From: Eucommia ulmoides | Taxonomy: Eukaryota > Streptophyta > Magnoliopsida > Garryales > Eucommiaceae | DNA length: 64,000 nucleotides | Assembly (NCBI GenBank): GCA_016647705.1 | Contig: CM028333.1 | Span: 11,367,616-11,431,615, forward strand | Direction: 5' to 3' | Notes under the pieces: model-generated | Told to the model about the DNA's origin: nothing | Seen by the model: the letters and a program-made list of their open reading frames with translations, nothing else | The model's database searches: none | Program-made: the position numbers and the translations under genes | Shown here: positions 55,089-64,000 of the stretch, one piece after another | Position numbering within the stretch: the stretch's first letter is position 1 | How the letters are laid out: every line of letters begins with the position of its first letter

Positions 55089-56816
55089 TGATAGGTATGA
55101 AAAACCTATCTATTTCCAATCCGAATTGGTTAGTTTTCGAATATGTTTATAGTTATTTTTATTATGTTTTAATTAGTTTTCATACTTTTTGTATAAATCA
55201 GGTGTGTGGGGCAAAAAGATAGGAAACTGGAGCTAAAACTATGAGATCGAACCAAAGCGGTTCAAAGTTACGGTGGATAAACAAGCTCGGAGGCTAAAAG
55301 ATGAAACAGGCTCACCGCTTAGGCGTCCAGACCACCACCTAAGTGGTGAAAATGCAGAGAAGAGAAAAATGTTGCTGACGGACGACCGCCTAGGCAAAAT
55401 TTCTATCACCTAGGCGAAAATCCAGCAAAAGACGAAGAAGGGTTACTGACAGCCGCTCGCCTAGGCAAAGTTTTCTTCGCCTAGGCGGAATTTCAACAGA
55501 ATGTTCTCCAGTCCACCGCCTACTTTACCGCTTAGGTGATCAGACCGAACCGACCTAACTCCGCCTAGGCGAAGAATCCACCGCCTAGGTGGATTTGCCC
55601 TGCACAGTCTTGAGATATTTTTAGATATTTTTGAGATATTTTTGCTATAAATACCCCCTCTCCTCCCCCTTGGCCGGGACCTCTCTTCCGTTTCTTGCAT
55701 TTTTGAGCCCTTTAGGCTATAGTTAAGCCTAGGGTTAGGGATTTTAGTGGTGGAGCTCGCATCCCGAAGTGGAGAAGACGGCGAATCGATCGTTGAGCAT
55801 TCTTAGCGGTTTATCTTCGGACGAGGCTAAGTTCTTCGATTGTTCTTCCTTATTTATTTATTTTAGGAGTATGTGAGCATATTTAGCTCGTTATTTTCTT
55901 TTATATGCGGCTATGGCCCCGAGTTAAATATGGATTGTAGTAGGGATTAACATATAATTTATAAATACGTTGTTTGGATGATTTTGGTGTTTCTTTTGTG
56001 ATTATTCTTCGTAGTTTGATTGTGTTTATCGTATTTTTTTATTTATTATGCTTGATTTGATAAATGGAAAATACAGAGTTTTGACAAAACCTCGGATTCG
56101 GATTAGGGTAAACAAACGCCACGATTCTATAACCCGATCGGGGTTTGAATCGTGGACAATCGATGACGTTGGGCAAGACACACGCTACCTAGAGTCGTTA
56201 AGACGTTGAGGGAAACTTCTTCGTTGACTCGAAGTTGCATTATATCCCTCGTCTTACACTCGGGAAAGGTGGCGAGGGAGTTTTAGAATAGATATTATCG
56301 ATAGGGTAAATACAACGCGACGATCCAATAACCTAGGAGGAAGTTGGATTGTGTGCAATCAATGACGCTGGGCGAGACTCACGTGACCTAGGGTCGTTAA
56401 GACATTGAGGGGGACTTCTCCGTTGACTCGAAGTCATGTATTCCCTCGTCTTACACTCGGAAGAGGTGGCGGTGGAGTTTACGTACCGAGGTTGTCAAAT
56501 AGGTCAAGCAACGTAAACGCAAGTAAATCGAGATCGAACACGTATTTGTAAACACGTTAATCCCTATACAATTCTTCACCCTAAAACATATTAGCATAAT
56601 AGTGTAGTTAATTTAGGTTATATTAGTATTAGTTTAATTAATTAAATACATTTTCTTTTCGCCTAGATAAAATTAGGTTACGACAACACCGTATTCGATA
56701 GTAACGACAACAATCCCTGTGAATATGATAACTCAATCTTAACGATCACACTATACTAAAACTTAGATCTCGTATACTTGCGAGTGTAAGTAGCGGCGTA
56801 TTTTATGCCCCTACCA
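55089..56816 (+). repeat. 3' LTR of Athila-type element F
   Basis: It starts TGATAGGTATGAAAAACC and ends CCCCTACCA, directly followed by the TSD GCACG. It carries the same internal order as the 5' LTR. Confidence 0.95.
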
Positions 56817-56887
56817 GCACGATTGTTTATGAACAGACACGATTGTTTGTGAACAAACGTAACTATTTATATACAGACACGATTGTT

Positions 56888-56895
56888 TATAAATA
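56888..56895 (+). promoter_or_regulatory. TATA box of solo LTR E
   Basis: TATAAATA followed by GGGGTCATGG. It sits at the end of the 22-bp repeat block at 56817-56897. It is the likely promoter of the LTR before the Athila-type insertion split it. Confidence 0.6.
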
Positions 56896-57137
56896 GGGGT
56901 CATGGTCTCCGGATCACACAACGTTTTTTTATTCTTCTAATTCCCATTGTCAGAGAGAAATTTAAACAGAAAACAAGTGTAGATATGAAAGATCATAAAG
57001 CTTCGGACTCGGATACTTCAATTTTCTTGTTATGGATTCAGGTAAGTTTCCGCAAATTTAATATTTTAATTCTTGATGATTCAATATGAATGTTCCTATT
57101 TGTGTGATGGTTTTCACATAATGAAATTATTTTCACA

Positions 57138-57835
57138 CAATATTGTCATTTCGTAGATATTGAACTCAATATCCAAGGAGATCTCTGCTAGTGTAATTTA
57201 CTCCACTTTTGCGTAAGAAATCGAGGATGATTTGCAGGTTCGATTTCAGCTAAGCAATGCCCCTAGGATCTTTTAATTACGTCATTAACTGATGAATTTA
57301 ACCCAATATCAAATTTTGGTTAGTATCTACTTCACAAAATTGAAGATAATTTGGGATGAATAAATTGAAGATAATTTGGGATGAATTGAGCCAATTTTCC
57401 CCTAAGTGCACCTGTGGTTGTTGTACTTGTGGTGGTGTTCAGAAATTGTAGTCTCATTATCAAATGGAGTATATCATGTCCTTTCTTATTGGACTACATG
57501 ATTCATTCTCTCAAGTTCGAGGTCAACTATTACTTATGGATCCTCTACCTCCCATTAATCAGGTTTTGCCTTAATTTCTCAAGAAGAGAAGAAGAAATCT
57601 ATCGACAATATTGTCAACACTAATTTTGCCAATACAATGGCATTTAATATATATATATATATATATATATATGTATAAGAAAAAATAAGCCAAGATGTGC
57701 ATACTATGGTGGAAATGCTAAGAAGAAATACCGCCCTTATTGCACGCAGTGTAATTTCCATGGACATAATATGGAACGATGTTACAAGATTCATGGATAT
57801 CCTTCAGGTTACAAACCAAAGTAGCGCAATAATGA
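57138..57835 (+). pseudogene. Copia C gag, C-terminal part with intact-looking zinc knuckle
   Basis: After the solo LTR the frame continues with VIS, a stop in place of the usual W (TAG at 57154), then an ILNSISKEIS motif. Towards the C-terminus a CCHC knuckle with canonical spacing (C-x2-C-x4-H-x4-C) lies at 57741-57782 as CTQCNFHGHNMERC, followed by a YKIHGYPSGYK motif. A TA run (57647-57673) interrupts the frame before it. The knuckle is in order but the gene is broken by stops and frameshifts. Confidence 0.85.
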
Positions 57836-58059
57836 TTCACACGTTAACTTTGTGAATCAGGTCTCCAATACTAAGCAAGTCACTCCACACAATTCTCTTA
57901 GGAATGTTCTTCAAAGCCTCAGCTCTTTTCAATGTCAGCAGTTGGTAAACTTGTTTTCCACTCATTTGGCTTCTTATGTTCCTTAACAGAATGATCAACT
58001 CGAAATGGCTATTGTTTCATGCGCCACAGGTATCTATTTTTTTGTTGTTTTTCACAGTC

Positions 58060-58300
58060 TTCTTATTGAATCAGTATATTGGATTATTAATTCAGGAGCT
58101 TCTCGACATATTTGCCATGATGTCAAAGTTTTTGTTTCATTATGACCTATTGAGCATGCCAATGTCATTCTACCTGATCATTCACGAATTTTCGTTTACA
58201 TGGTTGGTGATGTGCAGTTGAGTCCAGAGTTGATCCTAAAAAATGTTATATATGTTCCTTAATTTAAGTTCAATTTGATGTCCGTCAATGCTTTAATTGA
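58060..58300 (+). pseudogene. Copia C protease with DSG changed to NSG
   Basis: The motif WIINSGASRHIC (from 58080) is the copia protease active site, but the catalytic aspartate of DSG is asparagine (codon AAT, 58089-58091). A downstream LILKNVIYVP motif leads to the pre-integrase region. The protease cuts the polyprotein; with N in place of D it should be inactive. The change is one transition and fits decay after insertion. Confidence 0.82.
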
Positions 58301-58379
58301 AGATGTGCAACTGACAGTTGATAGTATTGTTTCATCACAGTCAGAAATTAGTTTAATTTTCTGTTAATAATATGTCTGC

Positions 58380-59230
58380 TCGTGTTTGGTACAATAGATT
58401 GGGTCACTTGTCTTCCAAACGATTTGTTTTGTTGAAAAAATGTTTGCATGTTGATGCTTCTCAATTGCATTAAATAAGACCTTGTTACATTTGACATTTA
58501 GCTAAACAACGGCGTTTAGTTTTTGAATCACATAGTCATTTTTCACATTCTTCTTTTGACTTGATATATTGTGATATATGGAGTTCATATAGTGTTCCTT
58601 CATATAGTGGTTATCAATATTATGCTACGTTAATTGATGAATCTACTCGATTTACCTGACATTCATGCTTAAACATAAGTCTGATATTGCATCTATTATT
58701 CCCAAGTTCTTCAAAATGGTTAATACTCAGTTTGGAGTTTAGATTAAGGTTTTCTAATCAGATAATGCTTGTGAGCTTGCTTTTACTAAGCTATTCAATT
58801 ATTTGGGCATGTTACATTAGTATTCTCGTGTTGAGACTTCTCAGCAAAATTCGGTGGCGGAGAAAAAGCATCAGCATCTTCTTAATGTGGCCAGGACACT
58901 CTATTTCTAGTCCAGAGTTTTTAATACAATTCTAGTCTGATTGCATATTGAGGGCTATTTTTATGATCAACGGGGCTCATTTACCTATGCTTCGTCATAA
59001 ACACCATTTGAGTTGTTGTATAAAATCACAGTGGATTATTTTACTTTCAAGTTTTTGGTTGTCTGGTTTGCATCTACTTTACCTGCTCATAGCACAAAAT
59101 TCCAACTCAAACTTCGTATCTACGTTTTCATTGGATATCTAGTTGGTATAAAGGGATACAAATTATATGACATACATTCCAAACAGACTATTGTTTCTCG
59201 GGATGTTATCTTTTATGAGAATGTGTTTCA
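58380..59230 (+). pseudogene. Copia C integrase, broken
   Basis: In order: an H-C-type zinc-binding segment (WYNRLGHLS ... CYICHLAKQ), the core start SSFDLIYCDIWS with YYATLIDESTRFT, and a SDNACELAFT motif with the second acidic residue. Next come a damaged NSVAEKKHQHLLNVA segment and the KLRIYVFIGYLVGIKGYKLYD end. Several stops and frameshifts lie between them (for example after 58660). Confidence 0.85.
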
Positions 59231-59589
59231 TTTTCACTCAGTGGTTTTGTCATGTGATTTGATTAACCCTTTTCCTGATCTGGTATTACCACATGCCACA
59301 TTCACTTCTATTACTAATGATACTGCTATTGATGTTCTTGCTAATATTCATGTTGATCACAATGAAGATTTCTATGGTTATGAGCCTTCACTAGTGACTG
59401 ATACAGATGTTCAACAAACTTCTGTTTCCAGGTGATCTGCTCGAGTCTCTCGACGACCTTCTTATTTGGCGAATTTTCATTGTAATTCTTCTTCTATTGT
59501 ATCTATCATGCCTACCAAGTATCTCATTTCACAAGTTCTCGGTTATAATTCTTTGTTACATGCTCATCGTTCTTTCCATGAATATCTCT

Positions 59590-60030
59590 TTGCAAGTTGA
59601 ACCCAAATTTTATCATCAAGTTGTTAAGTGCCCTGAATGGCGACACGCTATGCTGGATAAGTTACAAGACATGGAAAACAACCAGACTTGGTCAATTGTT
59701 CCTCTTCCCGTTAGCAAACATTCTATTGGTTGTCGATGGATCTACAAAACTAAATATCAGTCTAATGGTTCTTTAGACCGACATAAAGCTCACCTTGTGG
59801 CTAAAGGTTTTACTCAGCAGGAAGGTGTGGATTTCATCGAAACCTTTTCTCCTATTGCTAAGTTGGTGATTGTTAAAGTGTTACTCACTTTAGCTGCTTG
59901 CAACAATTGACATTTGTTTCAACTTGATGTGAACAATGCCTTTCGAAATGCCTTCTTAGTTTATGTTGATGACATTATAATCACTGGGTCTAATATTCAA
60001 CTTCTCAATGATTCGAAAACCTCATTGCAT
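59590..60030 (+). pseudogene. Copia C reverse transcriptase with large internal deletion
   Basis: The frame up to 59910 shows the CPEWRHAMLDKLQDMENNQTW start, GCRWIYKTKY, and AKGFTQQEGVDF...TFSPIAK motifs of copia RT. Shortly after an LDVNNAF motif the sequence jumps to FLVYVDDIIITG (YVDD at 59962-59973). About 75-80 residues expected between them are missing, including the GLKQA region. The catalytic YVDD itself is intact. Confidence 0.85.
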
Positions 60031-60419
60031 AGTCATTTTAAACTCAAGTGTGTTGAAATACTTTCTGGTTATTGAAATTGCTCACTCTACTAAAGGCATT
60101 GTTGTTTCTCAACAACAATATACTCTGTAATTGATAGAGGATGCTAGTTATCTTGGTTGCAAAACCTTACATTTACCAATGGATCCTAAAGTTCGTCTTG
60201 GTTCTGAAGATGGTAAACTTCTTTCTGCTTCTTCTATGTATAGGTGGCTGATTAGACGTTTCTTGTATTTTACCATTTCTCGACTGAATATTTGTTTTTT
60301 TGTTTAAAAATTGAGCCAATTTTTATCAAAGCCTCGAGCTCCTCACTTACAGGCAGCTCATCATTTCTCTGTTATCTTAAATCTGTACCTGGGCAAGGTC
60401 TATTTTACTCAGCTTTATC

Positions 60420-60890
60420 TTTCTCGCGCTTGAAGGCTTTTTCTGATGCTAATTGGAGTTCTTGCATTAATTATAGGAAATCCATCACAAGTTTTTGTGT
60501 TTTCATTGGTGATTCTCTTGTTTCATGGAAGGTGAAGAAACAACCAATTGTCTCTCGTTCTTCTACCAAAGTCGAATATAGAGCTCTTACGGCAGTTGCT
60601 TGTGAATTGATCTGGTTATAGCAATTGTTGAAGGATTTTCAGATTGGTGTTCCTTCCCCAGCTCTTCTTTTTTTTGTGTGACAATCTTGTAGCCATTCAC
60701 ATAGAATCTAATCCCATCTTCCATGAACGCACCAAACATATCAAAATTGACTGTCATTTTATTCAAGACCGAGTATCCAAAGGTGTTATTCGTCTCATGC
60801 GAGTCCAATTACAGAATCAACTTGCTAACGTTTTCATTAAAGCGTTACCTTCTTCTTCTTTCTTTTATTTTATCCAAGATGGCTATTAAG
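60420..60890 (+). pseudogene. Copia C RNase H, broken
   Basis: Motifs FSDANWSSC, SWKVKKQPIVSRSS, VEYRALTAVACEL, then in another frame [24 protein letters not shown] and [11 protein letters not shown], the usual copia RNase H order. A frameshift and stop near 60620 separate the halves. Confidence 0.85.
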
Positions 60891-60907
60891 AACATTCATA
60901 ATCCATC

Positions 60908-60916
60908 TTGAGGGGG
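60908..60916 (+). other. Polypurine tract of copia C
   Basis: TTGAGGGGG at the junction with the 3' LTR TGTATTAAAG. It fits the usual copia layout of RNase H, short tail, PPT, LTR. Confidence 0.7.
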
Positions 60917-61077
60917 TGTATTAAAGTTAGTTAGCTAGTTTATCTATTTTCTATCTTCGAGCTTGGCTATATATAGTTGGGTTCTCTACATGTAATGCAT
61001 GGATGATGAATATAATTAGATTCACTCCTCCACTCTTCTTCCATCATTCAAAGCTTAATAACTTCCATCGATGGTTT
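60917..61077 (+). repeat. 3' LTR of copia C, about 161 bp
   Basis: TGTATTAAAGTTAGTTAGCT start, a CTATATATAG TATA region, CTCTACATGTAATGCAT in the middle and a TAATAACTTCCA end, typical of short copia LTRs. The right end is uncertain because no 5' LTR exists to compare. Confidence 0.6.
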
Positions 61078-61731
61078 CTCTCTAGCGATGTTTGCTTGTT
61101 TCACGAACCTCTTTTCTTTCCTTAGAATACATTTTAATGAATTTGGAGCTAATCAAGGTTTAGATTTAAGTAAATGAGAAATGATATGAGAAGTGGAGGG
61201 ATCAAATGAGATGAGAAGAGGAATCAGATCAAACCCTAGGCAATTGAAAGAGAGATAAGAATAGAAGCGGTGGGATCTCAATCGTGAAATGAAAGTGAGA
61301 GGGGACAAGGGGTTTTACAATGTAAATTTGGATATTTTTATTCCATTATGCACCCATTAAGTGTTCTTTGTGTGTCATTTAGTATCTTCCTTATTTATTT
61401 ACATAAGTTCACCATAAAATTGCATAAGTTGTGATAATTTAAATCCTAATATTTTTAAAGGACTCTTACTCAATATACATTCCAATTAATCTTGCAATTG
61501 ACCATGTAAACTGATTAGTAGCTTAAAAAATTGTCAAACAACCAAATATATTTATGTTGGAATATTAAATTGAAGTGCTTGGTCTTCCAAATTGAGCCCC
61601 TACTAATTTTTAGGTAATTTTTTTATTAAAGAACACTTCAATATTCAAATTACATGATTGAGTTGTGATATCACAGACGCACTACATTTAATCCCAATTG
61701 AATAATTTAGTTTTTGTAAATTAACCCATAA
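61078..61731. other. No recognisable gene
   Basis: A purine-rich stretch (61150-61310), then AT-rich sequence. Segment 61445-61515 resembles 63765-63830 (both have ATTCCAATTAAT.TTGCAAT), so the Mutator-like element landed next to an older local duplication. Confidence 0.4.
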
Positions 61732-61979
61732 TATTTTTAAGGGTTAATTATATTTTACTCCTCTGTGATTTAGCATATTTGTACTTTATCCTCTTATAGT
61801 TTGAACGTCGTCATTTATCCCCCTGTGATTTGTGAACCTAAGTGCAACATTAACTTTGTAGACGGAAAATATGAAATTTCGATTTTGCCCTTCCATAATT
61901 ATTCACAATTATGGGCCGTAAATATTTTTATAAGGACTAGTTTAATACTATTTAGAAACTTAAATGGCCGTAAATGTAT

Positions 61980-62680
61980 TTTCTCAATTATAACTTCATC
62001 TTCTTCCTCCGACTCCCATCTCACTCGCCGGCCATCCTCTGTTTCTCTCTCCCCCTACATTTTTTACCCCTCCATGTCCACCACGCCGGCCACTCCCGTT
62101 GCCCTCCCTTTTCTTTTCTTTTTTCCATTTTCCCCATCCTCATCTCCCCTCCATGTCCACCACGCTCTCGCTTCTCTCTTCCCGATTTGAACTCATCTCC
62201 GGATTGGAGGTCGTCGCCGCCATTCCCCATGAACCCTAACGTCGGAGCAGCTACACCTGGAGCACTGCCGTGCCATCTCCATCGCCATCTCTCTCTCCCT
62301 CGCCATCGATCGATCGATCCCTCCTCTTCGCTCGGCCTTCGATTGATCAACGTCGTCGTTCGTCTTAGTGTGGAATTCGACTATCGATCGTGCCCAGATT
62401 GTGCCTGAAACCCAGATCCGGCGTCTGAAGAAGATCTCAAAACCCAGATCCAAGTCCTATTTTCGATCTCGAAACCCAGATCCGGCGTCTGCTTGTGGAG
62501 GAACGAGTTGATTGCTCCGCAAGCTTCGGCGGTGACGGTGGCGGCGAGGTTCTCCGACGTTCAGCCTTATATTTCTGGTAATCCGGGTTGAACATTTGCT
62601 CGAACATCAAAACCATTCCAGAAATCCCTCTTCGTCGACGACATTCATTCTCCATCGAAATCACGTAATCAGATTCTGTG
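61980..62680. other. GC-rich possible captured sequence inside the Mutator-like element
   Basis: Several overlapping open frames exist on both strands (61974-62408 plus, 62193-62453 minus, and others). None has a motif I know. The unit AACCCAGATCCGGCGTCTG occurs twice (62410, 62473), with AACCCAGATCC also at 62440. Its composition contrasts with the AT-rich 62700-63600 part. It may be a fragment of a host 5' exon or leader; this is inference. Confidence 0.4.
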
Positions 62681-62699
62681 TTTGATTTTAGGTGTCAAT

Positions 62700-63639
62700 T
62701 TCTGATTTTTTTTCCTCTCTTTTTGAGACACTCAAATTATTACTTTGTGCATTGGAATTCAAATTTTGCTGGTGAAATATGAAGTTGTAAGGTATTAACT
62801 ATGATTTGTTTGATTGTTCTCAGTTGCTTTTTCTACTTCAAGAATTTTCAAAATCAAAACTACCCATTTTGGAATTTTGTAGTCCGAGTTTGATTATCTT
62901 AACAATCTAGTATTGCAAATTGTAAACCAATTGATTTGAGATTTTTTAATCTGCGATTAGGGGGATTCTTTTTTAATCTCCTATTGCCGAGAGAGAGAAT
63001 GTGGTGGTGGTTCGTCGTTTACAAAATTAATAAGATTAATTGTTAATAAAAAATTTGATATAATAATAATAATGAAAATAAATAATAAATTAAAAATTAT
63101 TGTAATGAAATAATGTAATTTAAATTGATATTATAATGTAATTAAAAATAAAAAAAATTATATTTGTTTCATATTATGGTACATCACGATGAAATGTATT
63201 TTTTTAATATATTTTGATATATTTGGATTTATTAACATGATGTATTTTCATGAAATTGTGTATTTTGAAGAAATCAAAAATATATTAACATGGTCTATTA
63301 TAGTGTATTATTGTTATTAAGATGGTGTATTTCCCAAAAACAATACTGTTGAGAGGAATAATAAAAATACTTAAAGAATGTAAGAAATTGTGTTTAAAAT
63401 ACTTGAAAAAGACATGAAAAATAAAAATAAAAATATGAATTGTAGATGAAAAAAAAAAAAAAAAAGAGTAAGAAGTGTTGGTTTAGTGTAGAAAATGTAT
63501 GAGAAGTGTTGGAGATTATATAGAGACATATGGAGGGTAAAATGAGAATAAGAAAAATGTATTTTGGAGGAAAAAAAAACACAAGAAAAACACGCTCATT
63601 CTTGTTGTTGGCGTGTGAGGCACACATTTGTCAATTTTG
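62700..63639. other. AT-rich interior of the Mutator-like element
   Basis: No gene is seen. It includes AT-rich blocks with repeated GTATTTT and GGTGTATT words (63175-63340) and an A-tract near 63451-63466. Confidence 0.4.
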
Positions 63640-63770
63640 ACAGAAAGTGTTAAATTTGCATTTAGATCCAAGACCACAGGAGGGATACGTGACGATGTTT
63701 GAACCACAGGGGGATAAAGTACAAATGGACCAAATCACAAGGGATAAAGTGTAATTAACCCTATTTTTAA

Positions 63771-64000
63771 ATATGTCCTAATTTAAGGAGATATTCCAAT
63801 TAATATTGCAATCGGTCAAGTTAATTTACGATTTACGTAATTCTAATTGTGAAGATATCATTACACACATCCAACAAAGTTGAATTATAGAACCTGTTAC
63901 TTATCAATTTGCTCCAAATCCTTCAAACAACCCCTAATTAGCAGAGATAACAAATTTAGTCCTAGAATTGAACAAAATGACCTTCAAATTAGAACGTAAC
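63771..64000. other. Right flank, no recognisable feature
   Basis: AT-rich sequence whose first 60 bases resemble 61445-61515. It has no open frame or motif. Confidence 0.4.

Larger units (their letters stand above)
51390..56816 (+). mobile_element. Non-autonomous Athila-type Ty3/gypsy element F, both LTRs, TSD GCACG
   Basis: LTRs of 1716 bp (51390-53105) and 1728 bp (55089-56816) flank a 1983-bp interior. The perfect duplication GCACG lies at 51385-51389 and 56817-56821. The PBS TGGCGCCGTTGCCGGGGA (53112-53129) matches 18 of 18 bases complementary to plant tRNA-Asp and is the hallmark of the Athila lineage. The polypurine tract AGTTTGGGGGTA precedes the 3' LTR. Gag, pol and env-like genes are absent, so it must use proteins of autonomous relatives. 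LTRs are about 95% identical by eye over 285 bp, the youngest LTR pair in the window. Confidence 0.95.
51179..57137 (+). mobile_element. Copia-type solo LTR E (527 bp net), TSD CAATA, split by an Athila-type element
   Basis: It begins TGTTGAACTAAAATTAAAT and ends TTTTCACA. It is flanked by a perfect CAATA (51174-51178 and 57138-57142). Net length without the nested element is 527 bp. A TATA box TATAAATA lies at 56888-56895. It is preceded by three to four 22-bp units of ACGATTGTTTATGAACAGAC type containing a GTTTG-TGAA-CAAAC dyad. No PBS or coding part is present. The TG...CA ends and size suggest a Ty1/copia LTR, but the family is not known to me. Confidence 0.9.
46497..61077 (+). mobile_element. 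Ty1/copia element C (plus strand), with three nested insertions
   Basis: Outer element of a four-layer nest. Leader pieces are 46497-46835 and 50623-51020, gag 51021-51178 and 57138-57835, then protease, integrase, RT and RNase H to about 60890, polypurine tract and 3' LTR (60917-61077). Copia D (46836-50622) sits in the leader. Solo LTR E (51179-57137), which holds Athila-type element F (51390-56816), sits in gag. Removing E with one TSD copy puts gag back in frame. No 5' LTR or PBS was found left of 46497, so the element is 5' truncated. It is full of stops and its RT has a large deletion. Confidence 0.85.
61741..63761. mobile_element. Mutator-like element with about 121-bp TIRs and GC-rich interior, TSD TATTTTTAA
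   Basis: The left end and reversed right end both begin GGGTTAATTA and share TTTGTACTTTATCC, TTTGAAC- or TTCAAAC-like words and CGTCA..TATCCC blocks (61741-61862 and 63640-63761). They are flanked by a perfect 9-bp repeat TATTTTTAA (61732-61740 and 63762-63770). Each TIR is made of three degenerate units of about 37 bp ending TGTGATTTG. No transposase is present. The 61980-62600 interior is much richer in GC (CCTCC, GCCGCC, CCATCGCC) and looks exon- or leader-like. A captured host gene fragment (Pack-MULE) is possible but not recognised. Confidence 0.9.

Overview
This window is repeat-dense, AT-rich DNA from a flowering plant, most likely a eudicot; the species cannot be named from it. The evidence is Ty1/copia and Ty3/gypsy elements with plant primer-binding sites (initiator Met, Asp and Arg tRNA types), plant TRIM, hAT-like and Mutator-like elements, a plant-type LINE, and many TA, GA, TG and TAA microsatellites. 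I found no convincing host protein gene, tRNA or rRNA. Almost every open frame lies inside a transposable element or in low-complexity DNA. The window reads as intergenic, probably heterochromatic, sequence built by nested insertion.

Left part (0-20 kb). A tandem TRIM array (403-1735) is followed by a hAT-like element with an 8-bp target duplication (1981-2852). A Tat-like solo LTR (3572-8949) is split by a Tekay/Del-like solo LTR (5875-8446). A decayed gypsy element follows (9748-13512), between two oppositely oriented LTR pieces that resemble the SIRE/Maximus copia group. Fragments of copia RNase H, LINE RNase H and LINE ORF1 follow, with three copies of one LTR family (about 3.0, 15.6 and 18.8 kb).

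Middle (21-42.6 kb). A minus-strand copia element is split inside gag by a 16.6-kb minus-strand Tat-like LARD (24858-41495) with no recognisable gag-pol. The LARD's 9.5-kb interior holds several unrelated tandem repeats. An Athila-type LTR fragment (28665-29703) has broken one of these arrays, and a Mutator-like element (39909-41347) sits in the LARD's 5' LTR.

Right part (43-64 kb). An AT-rich satellite is split by a second Tekay-like solo LTR (43628-45945, TSD ATATG). A plus-strand copia element (46497-61077) carries a second copia element in its leader (46836-50622, TSD ATTTT). Its gag is split by a copia-type solo LTR (51179-57137, TSD CAATA), which is itself split by a non-autonomous Athila-type element with both LTRs (51390-56816, TSD GCACG). 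A Mutator-like element with about 120-bp TIRs and a GC-rich interior (61741-63761, 9-bp TSD) closes the window.

The nesting gives a relative order of events. LTR pairs compared by eye agree with it: Athila about 95% identical, inner copia about 93%, Tat-like LARD only about 82-85%. No new multi-gene system is visible. The most interesting signals are short palindromic repeat clusters just upstream of the TATA box in LTRs of unrelated families, three polypurine-tract-like motifs in the Athila-type element, a three-monomer higher-order repeat inside the LARD, and the tandem TRIM array.
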